This document shows, in pieces, positions 47,546 to 60,512 of a stretch of DNA of 64,000 nucleotides. The translations under genes and the position numbers were made by a program. Under the pieces are notes generated by a model, which had not been told where the DNA came from, searched no databases, and saw only the letters and a list, made by a program, of their open reading frames with translations. The stretch is taken from the NCBI RefSeq assembly GCF_029962835.1, contig NC_080577.1:23232501-23296500 (forward strand), written 5' to 3'. Positions within the stretch are counted from its first letter, which is position 1. Each line of letters begins with the position of its first letter. The DNA comes from Magnolia sinica (taxonomy: Eukaryota > Streptophyta > Magnoliopsida > Magnoliales > Magnoliaceae).

Positions 47546-48027
47546 CATAAACTCCTTTGACATGTCTCGGAAAGAGAGAAATAGAAGTGTCAAAAAGCTT
47601 TTATATATATATATATCACTTGTTAAGATAGTAGATTTTGGCATATAAGTTATTTTTACATTGATACTTATTAAACTAACTTAAGTAAAAGAAGTTAATT
47701 ACTTAACATAAGTTAAAAGTAACTTATTTGATGGTAACCAAACAGACCTAAAATAAATTACTTTATCTACTTATAGCAGCAGAAGCAGATAAGAAACTTA
47801 TTTGACATGAGTAAGTTTGGTTTAAAAACAATTATGAGCAACTTTTTTACTTAAAAGTATCACTTCAACCTAATAGGTAGAAATCAAGATAAGTTACTTG
47901 AGGCATAAGTAGCTTAAGTAATTTATCATCTAAATGCCTCCCTAAAACAACAGGAGCGTATTCTAATAATGTGGTTTCTGAAGACCACCTTAGATTTTGA
48001 TTTTGGTAACATGAATGGACACTCGAC

Positions 48028-48831
48028 TAGAGGTGGGCATCGAGCTGAGTCGAGTCGAGGTGGTCCAAGCTTGGCTCGGCTTGTCCATGTTGTACTCGAG
48101 TTCGAGCTCGAGCTCAAGCTCGGCCTCGAGCTCAACATTGAAGCTTGGCTTGTTTGCCAAAGCTGTCGAGTCGAGTTCGAATCGAACTAGTGGTTCGAGT
48201 CGAGCTAGTGGTTCAAGTCGAGTCGAGCTTACCTCGAGTCGAGCTCGAGCTTGTTCCCTCGAGTCGGGTTTTGTACGAATGATTTGAAAATGTAGATTGT
48301 GGATTTTGTATGTTTTATATAAAAATGCAGAAAAACAGAGTGTTCCGCAAATGTATGTGAAAAATGCTTAGGGTGCGATGGGTTCTTCACAAATGGTTGA
48401 AAAAGGCAGAGATAGAATAAATGGCTGAAAAATGCAAAGCGTGATATGAGTTTTGTATGAATGGTTGAAAAATGCTGAACAAGATGTTGATTTTCTTATG
48501 CATTGTTAGAAAATACAAAATCATATTTGAGTTTCTGGACTCAAAAATAGGGGCATGCATATCGCGGGATCTACATTCCAATGGCCCGAAAGTAGGAAGA
48601 GTAGATTCGCATTCTCTTTTTCTTTTTCTTTTTCAAAAGAAAATGCAGCCAAATCAAAGGGCCTTTTGACTTTCAGCTCAAAAAGTACATATTTCAGACC
48701 ACTCAACTGCAAAAATCAAAGACCGGGAATCTAACCCACATGCCAGAAAATCCAAGACTTGGTAAAAAAAGGGAGGCTAGGGTTGGATCGAGTTGCTGTT
48801 TTGTTTTGTTTTTTTGTTATATAAAAAAAAA

Positions 48832-48872
<41 letters not shown>

Positions 48873-49090
48873 TATTAATATACTTATTAATTGAGCCGAG
48901 TCGAGCTCGAGTTCGATCTAGTCGAGTTGGGTTGAAATGCCCCATGTTCAAACTCAGCTTGAACTCAACTCAAGCTTCCAAAAATTAGCTTGACTCGGCC
49001 CAAATCGGCCATTCAAGCCTAGTCAATCCGAGCTGACTCGAGTCGAGTCAAGTGAGTTTTTCGAGCTGACTCGACTTGTGAACAGCCCTA
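48028..49090. mobile_element. hAT-like element absent from the duplicate copy
   Basis: It begins TAGAGGTGGGCATCGAGC and ends GTGAACAGCCCTA, flanked by CACTCGAC (48020-48027) and CGCTTGAC (49091-49098), an 8-bp duplication with two mismatches. In copy 2 of the segmental duplication the site is empty ('gaatggatgctcgacttgtt', near 52547-52566). The interior has GAGCTCGAG-type words and an AT repeat (about 48835-48866). No transposase is seen. Confidence 0.82.
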
Positions 49091-50268
49091 CGCTTGACTC
49101 GTTGCAGTGGACTAATGCTTGCCAATAAACACCATATGGCAAAATTAGTTCAGGAAATGTTTGTGTTTAACTGGTTTTGATCTTTTAGATGGTAAAAGCT
49201 CAGGAATGGAAATGACAAAAATTTTGCTGATTCTCACATAACTCGATCTATTCCTACTTTATTTATTTATCATTATTATTTTTTATTTTTTCCATTCTAC
49301 TTAATTGATGCAATGGGGGTGACAGTCAATTTCTAATTTCTAAAAATCACTTCAATATTTCTTCTTAGTCTTCTTCATCTTTTCCTAAAGAAAAAGGCAT
49401 TTATTTCAATTCGTCCAAAAAATGATTGTTTTGTGTATCTTCTCAAGAATGCAGTGTTGGACGTTTAATCAATTATATGAATTATATTTTTTAATATGGA
49501 GCTTAAGACGTAGTTTTGCCACTACATTCACCCCTGACTCGGGGGAGCTGTGACTCAACTGAGACTAGAACGAGTCATTGAGTCTGAAAACCATGTTTGG
49601 TGGTAGGCCGCCTTCCGCTGTCAGATTCAACCCTCCCCCTCTTTTCCAATGCTTTGCTTATAAAGAAATATTTTGATACTCTGGCCCAGTGTGATGGATG
49701 ATAGGCACTCACTTAGGAATTACTGAAAGATTATATACATAGCATATCTTATTTCAAATTAAGCCGTCCAAATTATATGTGCCAGTTTATATCTATCATG
49801 GACCAAAAGCTATGCGTATTTGATTATTTGACTGTCAAAGTAACATGCACTTAATGGACGGTTAAAATGAAAAATATTCTATGGTCTTATTTCAATAAAC
49901 AAATGTGCACAAATCAAAGGTCAGGATTATTCACCCAATCTAATTTTTGGATTGTAACTTAAAAAAACTATAGGTTCCACTGTGTATCCGGTTTTAACTT
50001 GAAATTAATATTTGCAACATTTATTATTTCTAAGCGCTGGTGCATCAAGCCTCATAGTCAGCCAGAGTGTCAAATAGCTCCCCTTGCTTTTTAAAAAGAT
50101 TTATAGAAGGTGAGGAAAATTCGCCTCAGTTTCATTTCCCACTAAAAAGTTGATATCACGGGCATGTGGGCCATAATGGTCAGTCAAACCTTGGAAAGTG
50201 GCACCTTTTGGTCAATCCTCTTTCGTATTAGTGATGATGGGACCCATCTTGCATCCTAGGTTAGAAGC

Positions 50269-50748
50269 GGGAGCGGATGGCCTGTGACCTCGAGCACATA
50301 GATATCTCTGTGCCCGGAACTGCATGGGGCCTATAGAAATATACATTACCAATCCACTCTGCTCATCTGTTTTGAAAGACAGGATTCTAGAGATTAGGTT
50401 GATTGAAAGCTCATATGGGCTATACCACAAGAAGCAGTGGGGATTGGACGCTGGCACAGAAAGTTTTGTACCAGGATGATATTTGTTTCTACAATTTATC
50501 AGAGTGGTAGTAATTCTATAAACGGTTTGATGGCATATAAACTCCGGGAAGGTTTCAGTTGTAGGTGTTGTTGTTCTCACTGTTTCGTTGGCTTGGCCCA
50601 CGTTAGTTTTGAGTCTGCCTTATGTTTAGAATCCTGTCCTATCATGATCTTGCAAAACAGATGGACGGAGTGGATTTCTCATGGACATGTTTGTGGACCC
50701 CACATAGCCCCGAGCATAGAGATCTATGTGCCCGGGCAATCCGCTCCC
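50269..50748. mobile_element. Fold-back MITE inside duplication copy 1
   Basis: The left GGGAGCGGATGGCC then GAGCACATAGATATCTCTG mirrors the right CATAGAGATCTATGTGCC then GGCAATCCGCTCCC. Both stems are present. Its duplicate lies at 53728-54241, so it was inserted before the segment duplicated. Confidence 0.72.
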
Positions 50749-50764
50749 TTAGCCTCACCCAAGA

Positions 50765-51450
50765 TGGTGTGGCCACTACCATGGGACCCACCTTGATGTA
50801 TGTATTTATATCACATTGACCTTTAATTTTTTTCAAATTATTTTAGGTCATTATCTCATAAATAAAATAGATCTAATTGCCGGGTGAACTATACAATATG
50901 AAAGAGTGATGATTGAAGGACCTTAATGTTTTTTTATGGTAAGGTTCACCTAATAATTGGATTTAGTTATTTTTTAGATTATAGCTTAAAATGATCTGAA
51001 AAAACAGATGGACAGTGTAATACAAAATACATACATTAAGGTAAGCTTCTTAGTAAGGGTTGCACCATCTTAGGTAAAGCCCTGCCCATGATCTCTCCTT
51101 GATGTACCTATTGTCTAATCAAGTTGTCCAACCATTTTGACAGCTCATTCTATGGCAAAAATCTTGAAAATAGAGCAACCCAACTCTCAAGTGGACCACA
51201 CCATAGGAAACAACGATGATTGAATGCCCGCCATAAAATAAACAATTTTAAAGCTCATCGTAATGCTTACTGCAATGTTTATTTTCCAACTGACCTTTTG
51301 ATAAGGTCACATGGTCAGGATCAAGGTAAAAAACAAATATCAGTTTAATTCAAAACTATTTTAGCTCATAATAAGTTTTTAATGGTCAATCACAACTGCC
51401 TTTTGTGGTCTTATTCACTTAAGATTTAAATATACTTATTATGAGTGCAC
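50765..51450. repeat. Two decayed fold-back copies in duplication copy 1
   Basis: A copy opening 'gggacccaccttgatgtatg' (about 50785) and closing near 51065, and a second opening 'cttgatgtacctattgtcta' (about 51099), carry recognisable arms. Both recur in copy 2 (54275-54600 and 54600-54960). Confidence 0.55.
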
Positions 51451-52053
51451 TAATTTGTATACATTATTTGTCAATCATGCCAGTAAATGCATCATGCAAT
51501 CAATTAAGCCTTTAAAAGTTGAAGACCAAAAACACAAAATTACAAATAGCATCGAATACCAAAAAACATGTAAATAAAGTGTTATAGTAATCCTAACTTT
51601 TGAGTTCTCTAAATGATCTTTGCCTCATTAGAAAAACCTTACGGGATATTCCTTACCCTTGTGAGCCTTATTAAACCCTGATAATACAGGTTATAGAAAT
51701 CACAAGCAGTTGAAAATCAAACCGTCTACAGCATGAGAAAAGAATGCAGCAACAGAAAAGGCCATGTATTAGACAGCCAGGATCTTTCAAACTATAAGAT
51801 TTTTTGGACATCCACCATCAACAGTGGGCCTATCAATTCAACAGTTAGATCCCCAAACTATAGGCCCCACCAGCACCAACTGGGCGCATTGCTCAGATGT
51901 CTCACACAACTTGCCAGATGTTTAGCACGTGTGGTGCGTGTGGGGTCGATCATTAGGGAAGCCTCTTTCGCAGCAATGGACAATGGTGAAAAAGAAAATG
52001 CCTTTGTTGACCAGAGTAAACGGGGGCCATTTAAATCTATGTACGGTCATCCT

Positions 52054-52178
52054 CTTGCCTTTGGTCCACGTCACCACTCACTAAAAAAATAAAAATAATA
52101 AAAAACAGCTTCGGACGCCAAACCATTAGGGTATCAGGAATTCTCTGTTGACCTAATAACAGAGGATCCAGACTCTTT

Positions 52179-52230
<52 letters not shown>
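52054..52230. repeat. Junction between duplication copies with (AT)n
   Basis: About 125 bp of unshared sequence ends in an AT repeat (about 52180-52230). Copy 1 is also preceded by a shorter AT repeat (about 47602-47616), so the breakpoint may lie in the microsatellite. Confidence 0.7.
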
Positions 52231-52233
<3 letters not shown>

Positions 52234-55200
52234 TTATTAAGATAAGTAGATTTTAGCATGTAAGATATTTTTACATTAATACTTAGTAAACTAACTTAAG
52301 TAAAAGAAGTTAATTACTTATAATAACTTATTTGACATAGCTAAGTTTGGTTTAAAAACAATTATGAGCAACTTTTTTATTTAAAAGTATCACTTCAACT
52401 TAATAGGTTGAAACCAAGATAAGCTACTTGAGGCATAAGTAACTTATCTTAAGTAATTTACTATCTAAATGCCCCCTTAAACAACAGGAGCTTATTCTAA
52501 TAATGTGGTTTCTGATGACCACCTTAGATTTTGATTTTGGTAACATGAATGGATGCTCGACTTGTTGCAATGGACTCATGCTTGCTAATAAACAGCATAT
52601 GGCAAAATTAGTTCAGGAAATGTTTGTGTTTAACTAGTTTTGATCTTTTAGATGGTAAAAGCTTAGGAATAGAAATGACAAAAATTTTGCTGATGCTCAC
52701 ATAACCCGATCTATTCCTACTTTATTTATTTATCATTATTATTTTTTATTTTTTACATTCTACTTAATTGATGCAATGGGGGTGACAGTCAATTTCTAAT
52801 TTCTAAAAATCACTTCAATATTTTTTCTTAGTCTTCTTCTTCTATTCCAAAAGAAAAGGCATTTATTTCAATTTGTCCCAAAAAAAGAAAAAATTTGTTT
52901 TGTGTATCTTCTCAAGAATGCAGTGTTGGACGCTTAATCAATTATATGAAATATATTTTTTAATATGGAGCTTAAGACGGAGTTTTGCTACTACATTCAC
53001 CCCCCGACTCAGGGGAGTTGTGACTCAACTGGGAATAGAACGAATCATGGTCTCAAAACCATGTTGTAATAGGCCGCCTTCCGCTGTTAGATTCAACCCA
53101 ACCCTTTTTTTCAACTCTTTGCTAATAAAGAAATATTTTGATACTCCGGCCCAGTGTGATGGATGATAGGCACTCACTTAGGAATTACTTAAAGATTATA
53201 TACATGGCACATCTTATTTCAAATTAAGTCGACCAAATTATATGTGCCAGTTTATATATATCACGGACCAAAAATTATGCTTATTTGATTATTTGACTGT
53301 AAAATTAACATGCACTTAATGGACGGTTAAAATGAAAAATATTCTGTGGTCTTATTTCAAGAAACAAATGTGCACAAATCAAAGGTCAGGATTGTTCACC
53401 CAATCTAATTTTTGGACTGTAACTTAAAAAAATATAGGTTCCACGATGTATCCGGTTTTAACTTGAAATTAATATTTGCAACATTGATCATTTCTAAGCG
53501 CTGGTGCATCAAGCCTCATAGTCAGTCAGAGTGTCAAATAGCTCCCCTTGCTTTTTAAAAAGATGAAGCTGAGGAAAATTCGCCTCAGTTTCATTCCCCA
53601 CCAAAACGTAGATATCACGGGCATGTGGGCCATAGTGGTCAGTCAAACCTTGGAAAGTGGCGCCTTTTGGTCAATCCTCTTTCATATTAGTGATGATGGG
53701 ACCCATCATGCATCCAAGGTTAGAAGGGGGAGCGGACTGCCTGTGACCCCGAGCACATAGATATCTTTGTGCCCGGAGTTGCATGGGGCCTATAGAGATA
53801 TACATAACAAATCCACTCCGCTCATCTGTTTTGAAAGACTAGGATAAGACAGGATTCTAGAGATTAGGTTGATCGAAAACTCATGTGGGCTATACCACAA
53901 GAAACACTTGGGATTGAACGCTGGCAGTGACAGAAAGTTTTGTATCAGGATGATATTTGTTTCTACAATTTATCTGAGTGGCAGTAATTCTATAAATGGT
54001 TTGATGGCATATAAACAGCATGGTCAGCTCCAGGAAGGTTTCGATTGTAGGTGTTGTTGTTCTTACTGTTTCGTTGGCATGGCCAACATCAGTTTTGAGT
54101 CTGCTTTATGTTTAGAATCCTGTCCCATTATGATCTTGCAAAAGAGATGGACAGAGTGGATTCGTCACGGACATCTTTGTGGACCGCACGCAGCCCTGAA
54201 CATAGAGATCTATGTGCCCCGGTCGGAGGCAATCCGCTCCCCTAGCCTCACCCAAGATGGTGTGGCCACTACCATGGGACCCACCTTGATGTATGTATTT
54301 ATATCACATTGACCATTAATTTTTTCAAATTATTTTAGGTCATTATCCTATAAATAAAATGGATCTAATTGTCAGGTGAACTATACCATATGAAATAGTG
54401 ATGGTTGAATGACCTACCATTAAAATTTTCTTATGACACACCTTAATGCTTTTTTATGGTAAGGTTCACCTAATAATTGGGTTTACTTATTTTTTAGATA
54501 ATAGCTTAAAATGATCTGAAAAAGTAGATGGACAGCGTGGTTATAAAATACATACATTAAGGTAGGCCCTACGGTGAGGGTTGCACCATCTTAGGTGAAG
54601 CCCTGCCCATGACCTCACCTTGATGTACCTATTGTCTATTCAAGTTGTCCAACCATTTTGACAGCTCATTCTATGGCAAAAATCTTGAAAATGGAGCAAC
54701 CCAACTCTCAAGTGGACCACACCATAGGAAACAAGGATGATTGAATGCCCGCCATAAAAAAAACAATTTTAAAGCCCATCATAATGCTTACTGCACTGTT
54801 TATTTTCTATCTAACCTGTTGATAAGGTCACATGGTCCAAGTTCAAGGTAAAAAACAAATATCAGTTTAATTCAAAACTATTTTAGCTCATGATAAGCTT
54901 TTAATGGTCAATCACAACTGCTTTTTGTGATGCTATCCTCTCAAGATATAAATATACTTATTGTTAGTGCACTAATTTGTATACATTATTTGTCAATCAT
55001 GTCAGTAAATGCATCGTGCAATTAATTAAGCCTTTAAAAGTTAAAGACTAAAAACACAAAATTACATATAGCATCGAATACCAAAAAAACATGTAAATAA
55101 AGTGTCTTAATAATCCTAACTTTGAGTTCTGTAAATGATCTTTGCCTCATTAGAAAAACCTTACGTGATATTCCTTAGCCTTGTGAGCCTTATTAAACCC

Positions 55201-55575
55201 TGATAATCCAGGTTATAGAAATCACAAGCAGTTGAAAATCAAACCGTCTACAGCATGAGAAAAGAATGCAGCAACAAAAAAGCCCATGTATTAGACAGCC
55301 AGGATCTTTCAAACTAAAAGATTTTGTGGGCATCCACCATCAACAGTGGCCCTATCAATTCAACAGTTAGATCCCCAAACTATAGGCCCCACCAGAACCA
55401 ACTGGGCGCATTGCTCAGATGTCTCACACAACTTGCCAGATGTTTAGCACGTGTGGTGCGTGTGGGGTCGATTATTAGGGAAGCCCCTTTCGCAGCAATG
55501 GACAATGGTGAAAAAGAAAATGCCTTTGTTGACCAGAGTAAACGGGGGCCATTTAAATCTATGTACGGTCATCCT
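52231..55575. repeat. Segmental duplication, copy 2
   Basis: It matches 47617-52053 in direct orientation. It lacks the hAT element and about 85 bp near 52320 (between two 'aacttatttga' words), and keeps about 30 bp near 54410 that copy 1 has lost. By eye the copies agree at roughly nine bases in ten or better. No gene is recognised. Confidence 0.9.
53728..54241. mobile_element. Fold-back MITE inside duplication copy 2
   Basis: Paralogue of 50269-50748 with the same GGGAGCGGA...TCCGCTCCC ends and stems. It retains extra spacer bases ('cagcatggtcagctccagga') that copy 1 lacks. Confidence 0.72.
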
Positions 55576-56835
55576 TTTCGGTCAAAGTCTAGAAGGGTAT
55601 CTAGCAATTTTCTTCTTTTCACACCTTGGATTTTTGTTTTGGTCAAGTCCACAACCCTTCCCATGCACGCCTGTGGATGCGTACGTTGGGGTGGGGACCA
55701 CTGGCACTTTGTAAAGTGGCCCACCTGATCACTTCACTAACCTCATTCATGGGTCAGTCAGGCAGGTCCACCCCATATGCCGTACTTCCAATTCCACGTG
55801 TAATATTCAGGACTCGGATTGTACGGCAGCAATGTCAGTCAATGCAATTGAGAATATTTTAATTTGGATGAAGTTTTGAAGCATTGCCTGAAACTGGTGC
55901 GTATGTGTACTGATATCGTCCACAAACAATATGGCTGTATTGGCCTGTAGATATTGGGCGATATGTGACCGTATCGGTGGTGAATGATACGATGCTGTGA
56001 TACTCAATGCACTGATTTTAAACCTTAAGATCCAAAATTGACCCACGATCATGGCGCTTTAGGTCGATATGGATGCCTTTCCCTGGGCATGACCAGGTTG
56101 AAGCGTCATATGGGTCCCCATGGTGGAAACCAAGACGACAACGATGACGACTAGTCATCAAGGTGATTCAGCTAAATGGCTCATATAATGACACTTAAAG
56201 TAAATGGTAATAATTCAAAGAAAAGAGCTAATAGATGCAAGGGTTGAAATATTCCACTTTGACAATTTTATTTATTTATTTGTTACTGTCTTCCACCTAC
56301 AGTGAGGCCCATCATATAAACCGTTTGAATTGTTCAAAAATGAACTCAGATCCAATGACCTTACTTTCAATGTATCCTCCTTTAATAGGCTGGAATGTAT
56401 TATATTAAATCTACCTAAAGAAATTTTTTTTTTTTTTCAACTTCTATTTTCTGCCTCCTCTTGATGACCACTTACTTTCTCTTTCCACAAGCTGCCAAAT
56501 CTAATAACGTGTCCCTATCTAATGTGATATCTGCCTATGGATATTATATGATCCAATGGATGTCTGACATAATGTCCAATTATTTGGGACAGAAGCACCT
56601 AACCAAACCATAACTAGCCATTTTTTTGGCTATCAAGAAGATGGGTTTGGTGGAGATAAGCTGTAAATGCCCGTGTCCAAAATATTCAACTTGTCACTGT
56701 CTAAAAAATATTTGAGCAACATGCCTGTTCGTGTGGCCACCATCTATGGTTGCTCCGCCGTTTCAGGGGTGAGTCAGGAAGGAGATCCTCCTGTATAATT
56801 GTTGCATTTTAGGATATTGGGTGCTGACCCATGGC
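55576..56835. other. Intergenic DNA, no gene
   Basis: The stretch 55890-56020 carries the 'gatacg'-type repeat also seen at 36820. A T-run lies near 56426. No coding pattern is seen. Confidence 0.5.
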
Positions 56836-56960
56836 TCATTGGTAGACTGAGTAAGGTCATGAGTTCGAGTGCCCATATGGTGTTGGTGTGTTTGCGAGAA
56901 ACTTGCACCAGACTTGGCACGTTGGGTTTGTGGTATAAATAGCTACTTTACATGTTTGTC
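56836..56960 (+). mobile_element. tRNA-derived SINE copy, plus strand
   Basis: ATGGCTCATTGGTAGACTGA is a good box A region and GAGTTCGAGTGCC a good box B. The downstream GT-rich part and 'gtggtataaatagc' follow. No A-tail or target duplication was resolved. Confidence 0.6.
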
Positions 56961-59732
56961 AGCCTTGGATTTGAAGGCAAACGAAATAGGAGGAATTTGA
57001 TCTCTGCACTGTTGTTGTTGGCTTCTTCTTTTTTTCCGAAATCTCAGCAACAAAAGTGTCTCTAGGTCACAAATCTACTGGACATATGGCACATTGATGA
57101 TACTTCAAAACAATTCAATTATTAACACTAAAATTACATTAATAGGATGGTCTAAACCATCCAAACATTGGACATCTAAATGGACAATAAACAAAAACAT
57201 CAATGAGCTGTCTGTTTGTGATCCTTGCATTTGTGGCCCACCTAAGGCTCAAAAATTCTTTTTTTTTTTTTTCTTTTTCCATAATTACGTATTTTAATGG
57301 GCTTATCACAATCATTCAATCATATATGACATGTATATACTGATTTGGGATATAAAAGCTGATTTAGTCAATCAAATCTCTAAGTCCTGTGAATATGTGA
57401 ATATATCAAAGAATTTCAATGCCTTCCAAAGACAAGCTCTCAGGCAAAAGATTTGGATTCCGGTGCATTTCAACTAAACACAAAAAAGGATTTAGAATCA
57501 CCTTAGATTCCAATTTAATTGTGATTTGGATTCCAATGCACTTCATAACCAAGCTCCCAAACGGGCCCTAATAATACTTCTCCAACTGAGGTGAGGATTA
57601 CCTTTTTTGAGATGACTCCCCATCCAAGCTTCACCTATGTTCCAAACCGTCCATTAAGTGGCACGCAGAAATCAATGGAGAAGATTGTCCATTAAAGATA
57701 GGTCCAGTCATGGATGTTTAGGATCATATGATTACTGTGGTTGCTGCACACTAATGACTTTTTAGAAAAAAAAAATTTTGAGGTGGAATGAAAGATGATT
57801 AATTTAGATCTAATGGACGAACTAGATAGGGGATGGGAATGATGAAAGGTCCAGATGCAACTATGTCCATGGCAAGGATCCGCTTCCGTGATACTAGGGA
57901 TTTTGATTGCCTGGGCTGATGAATTGGGCTTGAACGATGGGGGCACACTTACTAATGAGCAGCCCAGATCTTGCACAACAGTGGGTGGCTGGGCATAGGC
58001 CCGGGCTGTACATAACTATCACAGACCAAGATCGGGCCTGTTCAGATGAATTTTCATCCCTTGAAGAGTTTATTAAAATTAGCGTTTCAGTCATAAAATT
58101 AGAATTATTTTGCAGTGGACTGCTGAACTTTTTATTTATTTATTTTTGCCCATTAACTAGTGTATATTTATAATCACATTTTGTATTTATAAACCATGTC
58201 ATCAGTTTTTATCTTTTTATGAGGCTTGCTGGCCCCACAAGCACCCCTCTACACGCACCTCTATAAATCCAAGTTGGATTGCAGGTGGGACCCACAATGT
58301 GGATTATCATTGTAAAAGATCAAGCCGTTCAATTATCAGGAAGGTCACGGGGTGGGAGGGCGCTGGTGGACCATATCTTCTTGTCATACATGTGTGGCCC
58401 AAGGCCTGAAATGATCTCGCAAAATGGATGAATGGTATGGATATAACACATTTGTCATGGTGGCACATCATGCAATACATCACCGAAATTCTCTTCCAAC
58501 GTCTGTTGCTGGGTATGGCTGTAGATATTGCAAATCCAAAATAAATATAGCACATCCTTCCTCAATCCTCAAGGCCTTGGCATGGTTTCCAAAGCTTCAA
58601 ATTGTCACAGGCGAACTACCTGACCAAACCCAAGCTTCAAAACCTGGGATTAGAAAGTCTATCCCATCTAATTCGTCCTGATAAGATGCACCAAACACCC
58701 CCTAAGTAGCACACAAATGGACTAGATCATTCATCAAACCACTCACACCTGATTGCTCTGATTTTCACAGTGGTGGATTAAGAGTGGGCTCTGACCTAAT
58801 GGATGGCTCCAATTAGTTCAGATATGGCTTAGATGATGATGATTTATTGCTAATTATTGCATTATATTTTTCTTTAATTTTAATTTTGGTGCTTTTTTCT
58901 TCACCCTAAGCCACTTCAGCTCTAGCAAATAATGTCTTCTACACTTTCATTACATCCCCTAAAAGAGTTTTGACAATGAAGATTTTCAGATTTGTTTCTC
59001 ATCTGAAAGCAGAGTCAACTTGAGTTGGACAATGCCAGCCCAAATTGAATTTGGGTCAGCAAATTGGGGTCAGGTTGGGAATTATAACATGTACCCAGCC
59101 ATGTTGGGTTGAGTGTAGAGAACTGTGGATTGGGTTCAAGTTGGACCCCTCAGGTTAGAATTCTGGTCGGCTCAGGTTGCAGGTTGGGTCCTCAGGTCAG
59201 GTTGACCCACCATCCACAATGATATAGGATGATCATGCTCAACGACTCTCATTGAATTCGATGCAAAAATAACTACTACATCTTCATGATTCAACATGAT
59301 GGGATGGCTTTGATCAACATAACATGTTGGCACTGCTCGATGCCAAACTTTCTGGTTTTCAACCTAGACAAGCTCTACTCAAATCAACTGCACTCAAAAT
59401 CACGAGGCAGGTCATGGAGTGACTGCAAAGTTTCACGGGGTAAACATTTGACGGTCCTTTCCAGATCCTTCTTTCTCAACTTAATCCAAAGATAATTAGG
59501 AAAATAGAAAATGAACTAATTGCATATGTACTACAACTTCAAGACGAGAAGCACGACGTGTTCATTTCAAAATGCTGGGAAAGATAAAACCAAGGAGTTC
59601 GAACATTGAAATACCCATTATCTACTGCTTATAGAGCAAACCACTTCGGAAATGTTGAGACTGCCGCCCCTATCAAAACGAGGAGAAAGAGGCGAACAAG
59701 CTTAATACGGAGTAAAGGGCAATTAGATCACC
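56961..59732. other. Intergenic DNA downstream of GSNOR
   Basis: No gene is supported. The stretch 58990-59220 has TTGGGTC/GACCC-rich words like a decayed hAT-like element. About 59480-59732 should hold the GSNOR 3' untranslated region (minus strand), but I cannot point to a firm poly(A) signal. Confidence 0.5.
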
Positions 59733-60370
<638 letters not shown>

Positions 60371-60512
60371 TTATCACGTAAAACTTAATGAGATCTTTGA
60401 ACAAAGAAACAAACATTAATTCGACAATAAATATGTAGTAATAAATATTTACTACATATCTTTTGAACTGAAAATAATAGATCAGAGGACCCAAAATCCC
60501 GTTGATAAATGG

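Larger units (their letters stand above)
45855..47945. mobile_element. DNA element with long terminal inverted repeats, carrying a minisatellite
   Basis: The left TGTTTAGATCATAAATTACT and the right (reverse complement CATTTAGATGATAAATTACT) are inverted repeats, and both continue through TAAGCTACTTATG. The interior is mainly the 34-bp minisatellite, itself split by a hAT-like element. A shorter stretch of the same right end recurs at 52231-52480 because of the segmental duplication. No transposase is seen. Confidence 0.65.
47617..52053. repeat. Segmental duplication, copy 1
   Basis: From CACTTGTTAAGATAG to 'tgtacggtcatcct' this stretch matches 52231-55575 in the same orientation. Excluding the hAT insertion at 48028-49090 and one target copy it is about 3.37 kb. 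No gene is recognised. The longest frame in its right part (51733-52092) has no known relatives. It carries fold-back elements at 50269-50748, about 50765-51060 and about 51075-51450. Confidence 0.9.

Noticed and set aside
51733-52092. 119-codon frame, repeated at 55324-55728
   Set aside because: It is conserved in both copies only because the segment is duplicated. The frames differ downstream of the breakpoint, and no domain or splice support is seen.
56836-56960. Possible tRNA gene
   Set aside because: Box A and box B are present but no acceptor stem or anticodon arm can be folded. The SINE explanation fits better.
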